This document shows positions 32,327-41,962 of a stretch of 44,514 nt of DNA, piece by piece. A model generated the notes under the pieces. That model was given only the letters and a program-made list of their open reading frames with translations, did not search any database and had not been told where the DNA came from. The first letter of the stretch is position 1. Each line of letters opens with the position of its first letter. This DNA comes from Bacteroidales bacterium (lineage in GTDB: Bacteria; Bacteroidota; Bacteroidia; Bacteroidales; P3), in contig JAFRTM010000027.1 in assembly GCA_017439185.1 (NCBI GenBank), forward strand, positions 1 through 44,514, written 5' to 3'. The position numbers and the translations under genes are program-made.

Positions 32327-34381
32327 ATGACATACACAGACAAACAATACAAGCGCTACACCATCACTTCGGCGTTGCCTTACGCCAATGGACCGGTACA
32401 CATAGGACACCTGGCCGGAGTCTATGTGCCCGCCGACATCTATGCCCGCTACCTGAGGATGCAGGGCGAAGAGGTGCTATTCATCGGCGGCAGCGACGAA
32501 CACGGAGTGCCGATCACCATAAAAGCCCGCAAGGAAGGCTGCACCCCTCAGGACATAGTGGACCGATACCACGAAATCATAAAGAAGTCGTTCCAGGAGC
32601 TGGGCATCTCGTTCGACATATACTCTCGCACTTCGTCGGCCGAGCACCACAAGACAGCAGCCGAGTTTTTCGAGAAGCTGTATGCCGAAGGCAAGTTTGT
32701 GGAGAAGACCTCGCAGCAGTACTACGACGAAGAGGCCGGGCAGTTCCTCGCCGACCGCTACATCACGGGCACCTGCCCCCACTGCGGCAACGAGCACGCC
32801 TACGGCGACCAGTGTGAAGCCTGCGGCACCTCGCTCAACGCCACCGACCTGATAAACCCCAAGAGCGCGCTGAGCGGCAACCCGCCGGTGCTGAAGGAGA
32901 CCAAGCACTGGTATCTGCCCCTGGACAAAGACGAGGGTTGGCTGAGAGAGTGGATACTGGAAAGCCACAAAGGCGACTGGAAGAGCAACGTGTATGGCCA
33001 GTGCAAGTCGTGGATCGACGCCGGACTGCAACCTAGGGCCGTGACGCGCGACCTGGACTGGGGCGTGAAAGTGCCCGTCGAAGGCGCCGACGGCAAGGTG
33101 CTGTATGTGTGGTTCGACGCACCGATAGGATATATCTCGTTCACCAAGCAGCTGAAAGGCGACGGCTGGGAGAAGTGGTGGAAAGACAGCGACACCAAGC
33201 TGGTGCACTTCATAGGCAAGGACAACATAGTGTTCCACTGCATCATATTCCCCGCCATGCTGAAGGCTGAGGGCAGCTACATACTGCCCGCCAACGTGCC
33301 AGCCAACGAGTTCCTGAACCTCGAAGGCAACAAGATCAGCACGTCGAAGAACTGGGCCGTGTGGCTCCACGAATACCTCGTGGACTTTCCCGGCAAGCAG
33401 GACGTGCTGCGCTACACGCTGTGCGCCAACGCCCCCGAAACCAAGGACAACGACTTCACGTGGAAAGACTTCCAGCTGAAGAACAACAGCGAGCTGGTGG
33501 CCATACTGGGCAACTTTGTGAACCGCACGATGGTGCTGACGCACAAGTTCTACGACGGCAAGGTGCCCGCCTGCGGCGAGCTGGGCGAGCTGGACAAGCA
33601 GACGGTGGAAGAGATAGCCAAATTCCCCGAACTGATAGGCCGCTCGATAGAGAACTACCGCTTCCGCGAGGCGGTGGGCGAGCTCATGGACCTGGCACGC
33701 TTGGGCAACAAATACCTCACCGAGACCGAGCCGTGGAAACTGATAAAGAGCGACCCCGCCAAGACCGCCACGGTGATGAACATATCGCTGCAGATATGCG
33801 CCAACCTGGCCGTCCTGTGCGCCCCCTTCCTGCCCTTCACGGCCGACAAGATGCACAAGATAATGAACCTGCAGGCGCTGGGATGGAAAGACGCCGGCCG
33901 CAGCGACATCATGACGGAAGGACACCAGATTGCCAAGCCCGAACTCCTCTTCGAGCAGATAAGCGACGAGACCATACAGGCGCAGGTCGACAAGCTGCAG
34001 GCCACCAAGCTGCAGAACGAGCTCAACGCCTGGCATCCCGCCGAGGTCAAGGCCGAAGTGGCCTTCGACGATTTCGGCAAGGTGGATATCAGAGTGGGCA
34101 CAGTGCTGGAATGCAGCAAGGTACCGAAGGCCGACAAGCTGCTGCAGTTCAAGATAGAAGACGGAATGGGCACGCGCACCATAGTGAGCGGCATAGCCAA
34201 ATACTATCCCGAGCCGGAGAAGCTGGTGGGCATGCAGGTCTGCTTCATAGCCAACTTCGCGCCGCGCAAGCTGAAAGGTGTGGAGAGCCAGGGTATGATA
34301 CTGAGCGCCGAAGACCGCGACGGACGGCTGGTGCTGATAACTCCGTCGCAATTGGTAACCCCAGGAAGTTCGGTAGGATGA
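32327..34381 (+). CDS. metG: Methionyl-tRNA synthetase
   Basis: The 684-residue class I synthetase charges tRNA(Met). It shows the HIGH motif in [16 protein letters not shown], a zinc-binding knuckle [18 protein letters not shown] (about 147-164), [12 protein letters not shown], and the KMSKS-equivalent [13 protein letters not shown]. The anticodon-binding helices and a C-terminal EMAPII-type tRNA-binding domain follow (about 580-684, [26 protein letters not shown]). The start ATG at 32327 immediately precedes the family N-terminus. The stop overlaps the DUF4954 start by 4 bp (ATGA). A long antisense open frame across this gene is a composition shadow. Confidence 0.98.
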   Translation: MTYTDKQYKRYTITSALPYANGPVHIGHLAGVYVPADIYARYLRMQGEEVLFIGGSDEHGVPITIKARKEGCTPQDIVDRYHEIIKKSFQELGISFDIYSRTSSAEHHKTAAEFFEKLYAEGKFVEKTSQQYYDEEAGQFLADRYITGTCPHCGNEHAYGDQCEACGTSLNATDLINPKSALSGNPPVLKETKHWYLPLDKDEGWLREWILESHKGDWKSNVYGQCKSWIDAGLQPRAVTRDLDWGVKVPVEGADGKVLYVWFDAPIGYISFTKQLKGDGWEKWWKDSDTKLVHFIGKDNIVFHCIIFPAMLKAEGSYILPANVPANEFLNLEGNKISTSKNWAVWLHEYLVDFPGKQDVLRYTLCANAPETKDNDFTWKDFQLKNNSELVAILGNFVNRTMVLTHKFYDGKVPACGELGELDKQTVEEIAKFPELIGRSIENYRFREAVGELMDLARLGNKYLTETEPWKLIKSDPAKTATVMNISLQICANLAVLCAPFLPFTADKMHKIMNLQALGWKDAGRSDIMTEGHQIAKPELLFEQISDETIQAQVDKLQATKLQNELNAWHPAEVKAEVAFDDFGKVDIRVGTVLECSKVPKADKLLQFKIEDGMGTRTIVSGIAKYYPEPEKLVGMQVCFIANFAPRKLKGVESQGMILSAEDRDGRLVLITPSQLVTPGSSVG

Positions 34382-36186
34382 AAACATATCGAAGCCTTAC
34401 AGCCAGTGATATAGAAGTCCTGGAGCGTCACGGCAACCGGTCGAGCGAGTGGGACAAAGTGGTCGTGTGCGATCCCTTTGACAGTGCCAAAATATGGCAC
34501 AGCAGTTTTGAGGGAGCGGTAAAAATAGGCCGCGGGACCGTTGTCAAAGAGGCAGAGCTGATAGATTGTACAATTGGAGACAATTGCGAAGTGTCGCATG
34601 TGAGGCTGATGCGAGGCTACGAGGTAGGCGACGGCTGTGTGCTCTTCAACATAGGAAAGATGGTGGCGGAAGAAGCGGGGTATATGCCGCGAGTGGCCCC
34701 GATGAACGAGAATGGCGGGAGAGAGATCGGTGTTGTGCGAGGGCTGACGGTCGGCGAGGCTTTTCTCTGGGCCAAATATAGGGGAGACAAAGCCTTTGTC
34801 GGGCAGATGGAGCACCTTGCCAAGCAAGAAGCCATGGCCAAGCCGATAGGCCATATCGGAGATTCTGCCGAGTTGCGCAACTGCCTGGCCATAACCAATG
34901 TGGCGATAGAATCTTCAGCCGAGGAACCCACGAAAGTGTCCAATGTGGTGACGTTGGCGGACGGTATTGTTGGATACGGCTGTGAGGTGCGGAATGGCGT
35001 GATAGCCCAGCGTTTTATGATAGGGGAGAAGGTGCGGTTGCTCGACGGATTGCGGCTGACCGATAGTGTGGTGGGCGACAATTCCACGTTGGCGGGAGCC
35101 GAGGTGACGGCGAGTATGGTTTTTCCGTTCCATGAGCAGCATCACAGCAGTTCGTTCCTGATAGCCGCTGCGGTAGAGGGGCAAAGCAATGTGGCTGCCG
35201 GATGTGTTATAGGTTCCAACCATAACAGTCGTGCAGCCGATGGAGAGCTGGTGGCCGGGCGTGGTTTCTGGCCGGCACTCTGCACGAGTCTTAAGCACTC
35301 GTCGCGTTTTGCCTCATATTGCCTTTTGGTGAAAGGAGACTACCCGCACGAGTTGAACATAGCATTGCCGTTCGCGTTGGTAAGTAACAATGCGGGCAAA
35401 AACCAGTTAGAGGTGATGCCGGCGTATTGGTGGATGTACAATATGTTTGCGCTTAGGCGTAACGCCAAAAAGTTTGAGCAGCGCGATAGCCGGACATTTA
35501 AGCGCCAACATATAGAAACCAGCCCGTTGGCCCCCGACACGGCCGAGGAGATAGTGAACGCAAGAAAACTGCTCAAATACTGGACCGAACAAGCCTATAA
35601 CCCCGCGTTGATGAAACTCCTGCCCCCCGAGGAGCGCAAGGTAGAGATTGTGGGACAGGGGATGGAAAATTCGACACGAAAAGTATTGATTCTGAAAGCC
35701 GGCAAGGCATATAAAGCCTACGAAGACATGTTGGTTTACTATGCCATGGGCTTGTTGAGAGAGAAATATGGGCAAGTGCCGCCCGAGGAGCTAAGCGAGG
35801 GAGAACGTGACAAGCAGTGGGTCAATATCGGAGGGCAACCCGTAAGAAAAGAAGACCTGCAGCGGCTGCAGGAAGATATTGTAAAGGTAGAGAACCTTGA
35901 GGCTTTGCAACAATGGCTTGACGACAGGTGGGAGGAGTACGAAGACCAGAAAGTGCGCCACGCCTACAAGATACTGTGTGACCTGTTGCTGGTTGACACA
36001 ATTGGCGCCGAGCAATGGGGTAAACTTAGCGAACGTTATGAAGGATTGCAGCGCACGGTAGAGCAGCAGCGGTTTCTCACGCGAGACAAAGACATGCAGA
36101 ACCCCTTCAAGCAGATGACGTTTGACATCATCGAGGAGATGGAGGCTGTGATAGGTGTTGCGCCGAAAACAGAGAATAACCGATGA
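34378..36186 (+). CDS. DUF4954 family protein (beta-helix, nucleotidyltransferase/acyltransferase-like)
   Basis: The 602-residue protein has hexapeptide-like turns ([37 protein letters not shown], about 55-91, and [25 protein letters not shown]). These suggest a left-handed beta-helix like that of sugar-phosphate nucleotidyltransferases and acyltransferases. The later half is helical. This is the Bacteroidetes DUF4954 family, of unknown function. It is locked between metG and hisK by ATGA overlaps at both ends, so the three are co-translated, though no functional link is obvious. No signal peptide. Confidence 0.88.
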   Translation: MKTYRSLTASDIEVLERHGNRSSEWDKVVVCDPFDSAKIWHSSFEGAVKIGRGTVVKEAELIDCTIGDNCEVSHVRLMRGYEVGDGCVLFNIGKMVAEEAGYMPRVAPMNENGGREIGVVRGLTVGEAFLWAKYRGDKAFVGQMEHLAKQEAMAKPIGHIGDSAELRNCLAITNVAIESSAEEPTKVSNVVTLADGIVGYGCEVRNGVIAQRFMIGEKVRLLDGLRLTDSVVGDNSTLAGAEVTASMVFPFHEQHHSSSFLIAAAVEGQSNVAAGCVIGSNHNSRAADGELVAGRGFWPALCTSLKHSSRFASYCLLVKGDYPHELNIALPFALVSNNAGKNQLEVMPAYWWMYNMFALRRNAKKFEQRDSRTFKRQHIETSPLAPDTAEEIVNARKLLKYWTEQAYNPALMKLLPPEERKVEIVGQGMENSTRKVLILKAGKAYKAYEDMLVYYAMGLLREKYGQVPPEELSEGERDKQWVNIGGQPVRKEDLQRLQEDIVKVENLEALQQWLDDRWEEYEDQKVRHAYKILCDLLLVDTIGAEQWGKLSERYEGLQRTVEQQRFLTRDKDMQNPFKQMTFDIIEEMEAVIGVAPKTENNR

Positions 36187-36995
36187 ACCCTTGCAATTTC
36201 CATACCCATTCTAAATATTGTGACGGACGAGGCGAGTTGCGCGAATATGTGGAATATGCATTGTCACTAGGTTTTTCGGCACTAGGTTTTTCGAGCCATG
36301 CCCCCGTGCCGTTTGAGAACCGGTTTGCGTTGAAGCAGGAGGATTTCGGCACATATTGTAACGAAGTCAGGCAGTTGCAGCAAGAATACAAGGATCGTAT
36401 AACATTGCGTCTCGGACTGGAGATAGACTATATTCCCCATATTCTCGACGACTTCTCGCATCTGGTGCCGCATCTGGACTATTTCATCGGAAGTGTCCAT
36501 CTGGTCGGCAATCCCAACGAAGCGCCCGACAACCTGTGGTTTATCGACGGCAGCAAACGCGAGGTCTATGACGAGGGGCTGCAAAGGGTGTTCAAGGGCG
36601 ACATCCATAAGGCCGTAAACGCCTTCTTCAGCCAGACCAATGCTATGATTGACAACACAAAGCCGACGATTATAGGCCATTTCAACAAAGTGGTTATGCA
36701 CAATGCCGGCCGCTATTTCTCCGAAGATGACCAGTGGTTCAAAAACCTCGTGGCAGAGACTATTGACCATATTGCGGCGAGTGGGGCGATATGTGAGATC
36801 AACACCCGTGGGATTTACAAGAAGCGTCACGACGACTTCTATCCCTCGCGCGAGATACTTAAATATATGAAGACGCAACATATCCCCGTGGTGGTAAGCA
36901 CCGATGCCCATGACCCCGAAAATCTCGACACTTTCTGCGGGGCCTACGAATTTTTGGAAGACATTGGTTACAAAGATGTTGTAACCTCAATATAG
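36183..36995 (+). CDS. hisK: Histidinol-phosphatase, PHP family
   Basis: It removes phosphate from histidinol phosphate in histidine synthesis. The 270-residue PHP-domain protein has the metal-binding motifs FHTHSKYCDGRG (about 6-17), FSSHAPVPF, LGLEIDYIP, FIGSVHLV, IIGHFNKVV, CEINTRGIYK and VVSTDAHDPENL. These fit the HisK/HisJ group of PHP phosphatases. No other his gene is in the window, so this is an orphan copy. It overlaps the DUF4954 stop by 4 bp. The next gene starts 8 bp after its stop. Confidence 0.9.
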   Translation: MNPCNFHTHSKYCDGRGELREYVEYALSLGFSALGFSSHAPVPFENRFALKQEDFGTYCNEVRQLQQEYKDRITLRLGLEIDYIPHILDDFSHLVPHLDYFIGSVHLVGNPNEAPDNLWFIDGSKREVYDEGLQRVFKGDIHKAVNAFFSQTNAMIDNTKPTIIGHFNKVVMHNAGRYFSEDDQWFKNLVAETIDHIAASGAICEINTRGIYKKRHDDFYPSREILKYMKTQHIPVVVSTDAHDPENLDTFCGAYEFLEDIGYKDVVTSI

Positions 36996-37002
36996 AGCAA
37001 GG

Positions 37003-39030
37003 ATGAGGTGCAAGAGACTTCTGGCAGCGGCTGCTATAGTGTGCTTGGTCGCCTGTAGTCCGGTGGTTTTGTGCCAGAATGTCGAGCAGCTGTATGAAGG
37101 TGAGGTCGAGCAGATTATGGAGCAGATGGAAGATGACGACCTCTCGGCCGATTTGTTGGAAACTCTCTCAGACCTGATAGAAAATCCCGTAAATCTGAAC
37201 GACACCACCGCCATGTTGCCCGAGTGGCTGATAAGCAGGCAGATGCGTGATCGTATCAACGCTTATATCAGCCAATACGGCGAGTTGCTTTTCTGGGACG
37301 AGTTGCTGATGGTCAACGGCATAGACAGTGTCACCGTCGAGCGGTTGAAGCTGGTCTGCCAGCTCTGGCCCGTGGAGAAATCGGTCCCGCGATTGCGCGA
37401 TATGTTACGCTACGGCCATCACAACTTCTTGATGGGTAGCAATATGCAGATAGAGAAAGCCAAAGGCTACACCACGGGCAAATACGAGGGCAATCCCTAC
37501 CGCCTCTACTCACGCTACCGTTTCCATTACCGCGACAACCTCTCCATACAGCTTTCCGCCGACAAAGACGCTGGCGAGTCCCTCTTCCATAACTCTCACA
37601 AACAAGGATTTGACCTCTATAGTGGCCATCTTATGTTGAGCAATATCGGGGTGTTAAAAAAAGCCGTCATGGGTCATTACAGGTTGCAGTTTGGACAAGG
37701 TCTTACCCTCTGGACCGGTGGTAATCCCTATTACGGCTGGGGTGCCGGTGCCCGTCGCAGTGCACGCGGCATCTGTCCTTCCTCGCCGTTTGCCGAATAT
37801 GACTATATGCAAGGGGCGGCAGCCACCTTCGGCTTGCCGCGTGGTTTCGACATCTCGGCATTCTATTCCTTTGTACAACGCGATGCCAACATCGACACCG
37901 CAGCCGGTGTGGCCCTCTCCCTCACCCGTTCGGGATACCACCGTTCCGAATCCGAGATACGCAAGCGCCACACCCTTGGCGAACACCTCTACGGACTTAA
38001 CTTTCAATGGAATAAGCACAATCTCCATATCGGCACAACGGCCTATGGCACCTCGTTCACGTTGCCCTTGCAGCCCAAGCTTCGGCAGTATAACGGTGAC
38101 GCCTTCCGAGGTCAGCACAACCTTAATGTCGGTCTCGACGCAGCCTGGCGGTTTCGCCGGCTCCTGCTCTACGGCGAGGGAGCCTACAGCCGTGGAGGCG
38201 GTTGGGCAGGACTGGCGGGAGCCGACTTTCTCTACGACGCAAACACCACGTTCTCAATCCTTTGTCGTAACTATAGCACAAAATACCATAGTTTCTATGC
38301 CGACGCCTGGAATCGGCTGAGCAGCGTGGAGAACGAGCGTGGTCTCCGCCTCGCAGTCCAGACCCGGCTTCCTTGGCAAGTCGATCTTCTCCTGGCTGCC
38401 GACATCTATGCCCATCCCGGTCCTCGCTATGCCTGTTATTCCCCTTCCGACGGGTACGAGATGCGTTTCGAGCTCAGCAAAAGTATACCCGCCTGGCGGC
38501 AGGACATACAGCCCATGACCATCAGCCTCCGTTACCGCTGTCGTGAGTATGACAAAAACAAAAAGATTGACAACCAATACTTTACCGCCAACTATAGTCG
38601 CCATACGCTCTATGCCGACTTCTCCTTCAACACCGTCTATTTCAACCTCCGCACACGCCTCGGAGCCAGCGCCATAGCCTCAGACGGAACCCTCCAGAGC
38701 TACGGACTCCTCGCCCTCCAGGACTGCACCTTCTCCTACCGCAAGCTCTACATCACCGCACGCCTCGCCGCCTTCAACACAACATCCTATGATGCAAGGC
38801 TTTACGCCACCGAGCGGGATTTCGCCTACGAGTTTGCCTCCCCCGCCCTCTACAACAAAGGAATCCGCACCTACCTCCTCCTGCGCTACAACATCTACAA
38901 AGGCCTCACCCTCGGTCTAAAATACGGCCTCAGCCTCTACGACGGGATGGAAACAGTAGGCTCCGGCAACGACCAGACCGAAGGCAACCATCGCCAACAA
39001 ATCAAAGCGCAGCTCCGTTACACCTGGTAA
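37003..39030 (+). CDS. Helix-hairpin-helix plus outer-membrane beta-barrel protein
   Basis: The 675-residue exported protein has an N-terminal signal (MRCKRLLAAAAIVCLVACSPVVLCQ; a lipobox-like LVAC also occurs). A ComEA-like HhH region follows (about 60-125: NPVNLNDTT, ELLFWDELLMVNGIDSVTVERL), and then a long beta-barrel-like region of alternating aromatic strands (about 150-675) ending in QIKAQLRYTW. Bacteroidetes have a family with this layout; its role is unknown, though the HhH domain hints at DNA contact in the periplasm. The + strand composition changes inside this gene from G-rich to strongly C-rich (38701-38760: C 27, G 9). Start 8 bp after hisK. Confidence 0.82.
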   Translation: MRCKRLLAAAAIVCLVACSPVVLCQNVEQLYEGEVEQIMEQMEDDDLSADLLETLSDLIENPVNLNDTTAMLPEWLISRQMRDRINAYISQYGELLFWDELLMVNGIDSVTVERLKLVCQLWPVEKSVPRLRDMLRYGHHNFLMGSNMQIEKAKGYTTGKYEGNPYRLYSRYRFHYRDNLSIQLSADKDAGESLFHNSHKQGFDLYSGHLMLSNIGVLKKAVMGHYRLQFGQGLTLWTGGNPYYGWGAGARRSARGICPSSPFAEYDYMQGAAATFGLPRGFDISAFYSFVQRDANIDTAAGVALSLTRSGYHRSESEIRKRHTLGEHLYGLNFQWNKHNLHIGTTAYGTSFTLPLQPKLRQYNGDAFRGQHNLNVGLDAAWRFRRLLLYGEGAYSRGGGWAGLAGADFLYDANTTFSILCRNYSTKYHSFYADAWNRLSSVENERGLRLAVQTRLPWQVDLLLAADIYAHPGPRYACYSPSDGYEMRFELSKSIPAWRQDIQPMTISLRYRCREYDKNKKIDNQYFTANYSRHTLYADFSFNTVYFNLRTRLGASAIASDGTLQSYGLLALQDCTFSYRKLYITARLAAFNTTSYDARLYATERDFAYEFASPALYNKGIRTYLLLRYNIYKGLTLGLKYGLSLYDGMETVGSGNDQTEGNHRQQIKAQLRYTW

Positions 39031-39079
39031 CCTCGCCCCTCCCCATCCTTACCTTACCCTTACTTTACCACGGCTCAAT

Positions 39080-39156
39080 GTCGAATGAAACACGAATATG
39101 ATACGAATGTGACATGAATGTGAGTCGAACAAAACATGGAGTTGATATGGAGGTGA
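39080..39156 (+). repeat. Degenerate tandem array with 11-bp period
   Basis: Seven 11-bp units, for example CACGAATATGA, TACGAATGTGA, CATGAATGTGA, CATGGAGTTGA, TATGGAGGTGA. It lies in the 39031-39314 spacer between core genes and the accessory island. Confidence 0.75.
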
Positions 39157-39212
39157 CCTTACTCAGTAATTTGCCTCCGATTCGGCAGCCTTCTCAAAAA
39201 AACGCCCAATAA

Positions 39213-39244
39213 TTTGCACCATTCAAAAAAAATCACTATCTTTG
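39213..39244 (+). promoter_or_regulatory. Promoter TTTG-N20-TATCTTTG of the accessory island
   Basis: TTTG at 39213-39216 and TATCTTTG at 39237-39244, spaced 20 nt, 70 nt before the ATG at 39315. A full Bacteroidetes-type promoter. Confidence 0.7.
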
Positions 39245-39314
39245 CATTTTCATATTATATAACGAATTCATTATAATTAATTACAAACGAAACAAATAAC
39301 AGAAAAGAGCACAG

Positions 39315-39542
39315 ATGAATAACGGAGAAATAATACTCTATCAGCCAGACAACTCTATCAGCATCGAAGTGCTGATGGAAGCAGAAACCGTATGGCTGAA
39401 CCTCAGTCAGATGGCAATGCTGTTTGACAGAGACAAGTCTGTTATTTCCCGTAATATACGCAATATTTATAGTGAGGGCGAGTTAAGAAAAGAGGCAACC
39501 GTTGCAAAAAATGCAACAGTTCAAAAGGAGAGCGGACAATAA
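39315..39542 (+). CDS. Truncated RhuM-family protein (N-terminal HTH-like part only)
   Basis: The 75-residue product matches the start of RhuM virulence-type proteins: GEIILYQPDNSISIEVLMEAETVWLNLSQMAMLFDRDKSVISRNIRNIYSEGEL. Full family members continue for some 200-250 more residues, including a block around YNLDVIISVGYRV, which is missing here. The frame stops after KESGQ and nothing RhuM-like follows. It may be a remnant, or a free-standing DNA-binding fragment kept in expression by the good promoter upstream. A small hairpin (TATACC/GGTATA, 39552-39566) lies between it and the KilA-N gene. Confidence 0.7.
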   Translation: MNNGEIILYQPDNSISIEVLMEAETVWLNLSQMAMLFDRDKSVISRNIRNIYSEGELRKEATVAKNATVQKESGQ

Positions 39543-39584
39543 ATGAAAAATTATACCAAAGGTATAGAAAAAAAGTAAAACAAT

Positions 39585-40388
39585 ATGCCAACAACAATAC
39601 ATGTACAGGAGCAAACCATAACGGTCATATCGCACAACGAAAGCGACTATATATCATTGACTGATATGGTACGTAATCAGATGCAGGAGCATGTGATTTT
39701 CCGTTGGCTGAGTCTGAAAAGCACGATTGAGTACATCGGCGAGTGGGAAGCGTTGTACAATCCCAACTTTAATTATACCGAATTCGGTACAATAAGAAAT
39801 GCTGCCGGCAGTAATAACTTCGTGTTGTCGGTTAAGACATGGGTTGAACGAACTGGTGCGGTAGGCATTATTTCTAAGGCAGGCCGTTATGGCGGAACAT
39901 ACGCACATCGCGATATCGCCTATCATTTTGGTATGTGGATTAGTCCTCGCTTTCAGTTGTTGCTTGTCAAGGAATACCAGCGGCTGAAAGAAGAGGAGCA
40001 GAAGGCTATTGGCTGGTCGGCGAAGAGGGAGTTGTCTAAGATAAACTATCATATACACACCGACGCTGTGCGAGCCAACCTTGTGCCCGACGAGGTGGAT
40101 ACCTACCACAGCTCTCTTATCTATGCCGAGGAGGCGGACGTATTGAATGTTGCTCTATTCGGAATGACAGCAAAAGAGTGGCGTGATGCCAATCCCGGCA
40201 AGAAAGGCAACATGCGTGATTATGCTACGATAAACCAACTTATATGCCTCTCCAATATGGAGAATTTGAATGCAGTGTTTATCAACGAGGGTATCCCGCA
40301 ACGCGAACGTTTGCATAAACTGAACAAGATAGCTATCCAGCAAATGACCGTGCTGGAGGAAGTGGGAAATAGGAAACTGCTGAAATAA
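39585..40388 (+). CDS. KilA-N domain protein
   Basis: The 267-residue protein has a KilA-N domain in its first half: DYISLTDMVR, HVIFRWLSLKSTIEYIGEWEALYNPNFN, FVLSVKTWVERTGAVGIISKAGRYGGTYAHRDIAYHFGMWISPRFQLLLVKEYQRLKEE. The C-terminal half is helical. KilA-N is a DNA-binding module typical of phages and mobile islands; its role in this Bacteroidetes family is unknown. It follows the RhuM fragment by 42 bp, likely in the same transcript. Confidence 0.88.
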   Translation: MPTTIHVQEQTITVISHNESDYISLTDMVRNQMQEHVIFRWLSLKSTIEYIGEWEALYNPNFNYTEFGTIRNAAGSNNFVLSVKTWVERTGAVGIISKAGRYGGTYAHRDIAYHFGMWISPRFQLLLVKEYQRLKEEEQKAIGWSAKRELSKINYHIHTDAVRANLVPDEVDTYHSSLIYAEEADVLNVALFGMTAKEWRDANPGKKGNMRDYATINQLICLSNMENLNAVFINEGIPQRERLHKLNKIAIQQMTVLEEVGNRKLLK

Positions 40389-40405
40389 CAAACAACAACA
40401 AACAT

Positions 40406-40897
40406 ATGAAATTCAAGAAAATCATATCACTTGCATTGATGCCCCTTATATTTGCATCATGTGTGACTCTTCAACCTGTTCGTGTAACGAGAAATGCATC
40501 TTTAGACAATTACACTTATTTTTACATCACACCTACTGAAACTAAGACGGGTTCTACAGGAGGTGTATATGGTAATGGCTATGGAGTATATGGCTCATCA
40601 ACGAGCAAAAGCACAAACCCTGCAGATATTATTACTGGTTACCTCATCAAAAGAGGATTGATTCGTTTGCCCGAGATAAAAAGTGATTTAGCTGACAAAA
40701 CTATGATAATTAATTATGGTGAAACGGGGCGACGTAGCACGGGTCTTGGTGGCTATACCATTGAAATTACTATGCAAATACTTTCTGCAAAAACAAGTGA
40801 AGTCGTTTGTGTTGTAGCAGGCGAAGGTCAAGGTGAAACAGAAGCTGACGATATTAGAATAGCCATTAACCGTTGTCTTGAAGAAATATATAAATAA
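40406..40897 (+). CDS. Small lipoprotein, function unknown
   Basis: The 163-residue product has a clear lipoprotein signal (LALMPLIFASC, Cys 19). A Gly/Tyr-rich stretch follows (STGGVYGNGYGVYGSSTSKS), then a beta-rich part (KTMIINYGETGRRSTGLGGYTIEITMQILSAKTSEVVCVVAGEGQGE). The layout is like Bacteroides proteins that carry DUF4136-like or Lpp-type strands, but I cannot name a family. It is AT-richer than the core genes. It starts 17 bp after the KilA-N stop. Confidence 0.75.
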   Translation: MKFKKIISLALMPLIFASCVTLQPVRVTRNASLDNYTYFYITPTETKTGSTGGVYGNGYGVYGSSTSKSTNPADIITGYLIKRGLIRLPEIKSDLADKTMIINYGETGRRSTGLGGYTIEITMQILSAKTSEVVCVVAGEGQGETEADDIRIAINRCLEEIYK

Positions 40898-40903
40898 TTC
40901 GAG

Positions 40904-41962
40904 ATGAAGGCGCTTTTGTACGAATATGCAAAGAACGAATGTGATGTGTTTACTCACATTGACGATGCAAACAAAGAACATTGTTATAGGTGCATTGAGT
41001 GTGGAGAACCGTTGATTATTAAAGATGGCTCAAAAAAAAGAAAGCATTTCGCACATAAGCGCAATTCAAATTGTGATGGTGAGAGTTACATACATAAGAT
41101 TTGGAAAAAACGCATAAAGGACAAATTTCATAGTTATTCTCCATTCATCATTAAATACGTTGTTGGTACACTTTGTAAAGAAGAGACAACATGTTTGATA
41201 AAAAAGAAGAGTTCAGATTTGAAATGCAATAAGCTTTATGTAAAAGAAGTTGATTTGAAACAAGAATATGATACTTGTGAGGAGGAGGTTGAGTACAAAG
41301 GTTTCGTTGGTGATATAGTGTTGAAAGATAGCAAGAGACCCGAAAAAGAGCCTTTGTTTATAGAAATTGACTACACACATCCATGCGATGAAGAAAAAAT
41401 TGCATCTGGAATAAGAATAATTGAGTTCAAAGTCGAAGATGATAGGAAAAAACCAATTAATTTGTTTGAAATCGGCAAAGTAAATTTAAAAATCGGCAAA
41501 GGCGTTGGAAATCCATACGATATGAAACGCTTACCTGATGTGAGGTTTTATAATTTCGATAGACTACCTTATCCAACAATAGGAGTGTATTCGTTTATAC
41601 GCAATAATGGCGGTCAATGTGAGATGCTATATTCTAATGGAGGCACTTGTAAAGAAAACTCACATAAAAATGAGAATGCAACATTTGAAGTTGCAATAGC
41701 TGATGACATTGTAAAATCAAAAGGAGATAATTATTACATTGAAGCAATATTGGCCTTCGCAGCATTGAACAATCACATTGTGAGGGACTGCCGGTTATGC
41801 TATAAGAAGATATATCAAGACATATTTCATAGAAGATGCCCTGCAATGACAGAAAAAAAATTTGCTTCAGCTCAGCAATGTCGTAGTTATCAAATAAGAC
41901 AATTAGATGTACGTAGAATGTCAGACAGATTAAAAGGGATTCCCTATACAGTAACAACGTAG
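40904..41962 (+). CDS. CoiA-like protein: zinc finger plus PD-(D/E)xK-type nuclease
   Basis: The 352-residue protein starts with a CoiA-type zinc-binding region (CYRCIECGEPLIIKDGSK, HFAHKRNSNC, about 27-57). A nuclease-like core follows with GDIVLKD (Asp 137) and LFIEIDYTHPCDEEK (about 151-165), the acidic residues expected of a PD-(D/E)xK fold. CoiA proteins promote recombination during natural transformation in Gram-positives; Bacteroidetes copies are often in islands and their role is not known. The gene is clearly AT-rich (A and T at most third positions), unlike the core genes nearby, which supports transfer. It follows the lipoprotein by 6 bp. Confidence 0.75.
   Translation: MKALLYEYAKNECDVFTHIDDANKEHCYRCIECGEPLIIKDGSKKRKHFAHKRNSNCDGESYIHKIWKKRIKDKFHSYSPFIIKYVVGTLCKEETTCLIKKKSSDLKCNKLYVKEVDLKQEYDTCEEEVEYKGFVGDIVLKDSKRPEKEPLFIEIDYTHPCDEEKIASGIRIIEFKVEDDRKKPINLFEIGKVNLKIGKGVGNPYDMKRLPDVRFYNFDRLPYPTIGVYSFIRNNGGQCEMLYSNGGTCKENSHKNENATFEVAIADDIVKSKGDNYYIEAILAFAALNNHIVRDCRLCYKKIYQDIFHRRCPAMTEKKFASAQQCRSYQIRQLDVRRMSDRLKGIPYTVTT

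Noticed and set aside
33330-33360. Loss of the KMSKS motif in MetG
   Set aside because: The KISTSK variant keeps the key lysine and serine positions and seems usual for Bacteroidetes methionyl-tRNA synthetases.
32477-34387. 636-residue open frame on the minus strand
   Set aside because: Antisense to metG, no domains, same composition effect.
16300-37600. Recent inversion as the cause of the strand-composition change
   Set aside because: Both change points fall inside intact, full-length genes, which a simple inversion would have broken.
40098-40112. GATACCTAC as a third copy of the composite repeat
   Set aside because: It lies in KilA-N coding sequence and none of the other blocks surround it.
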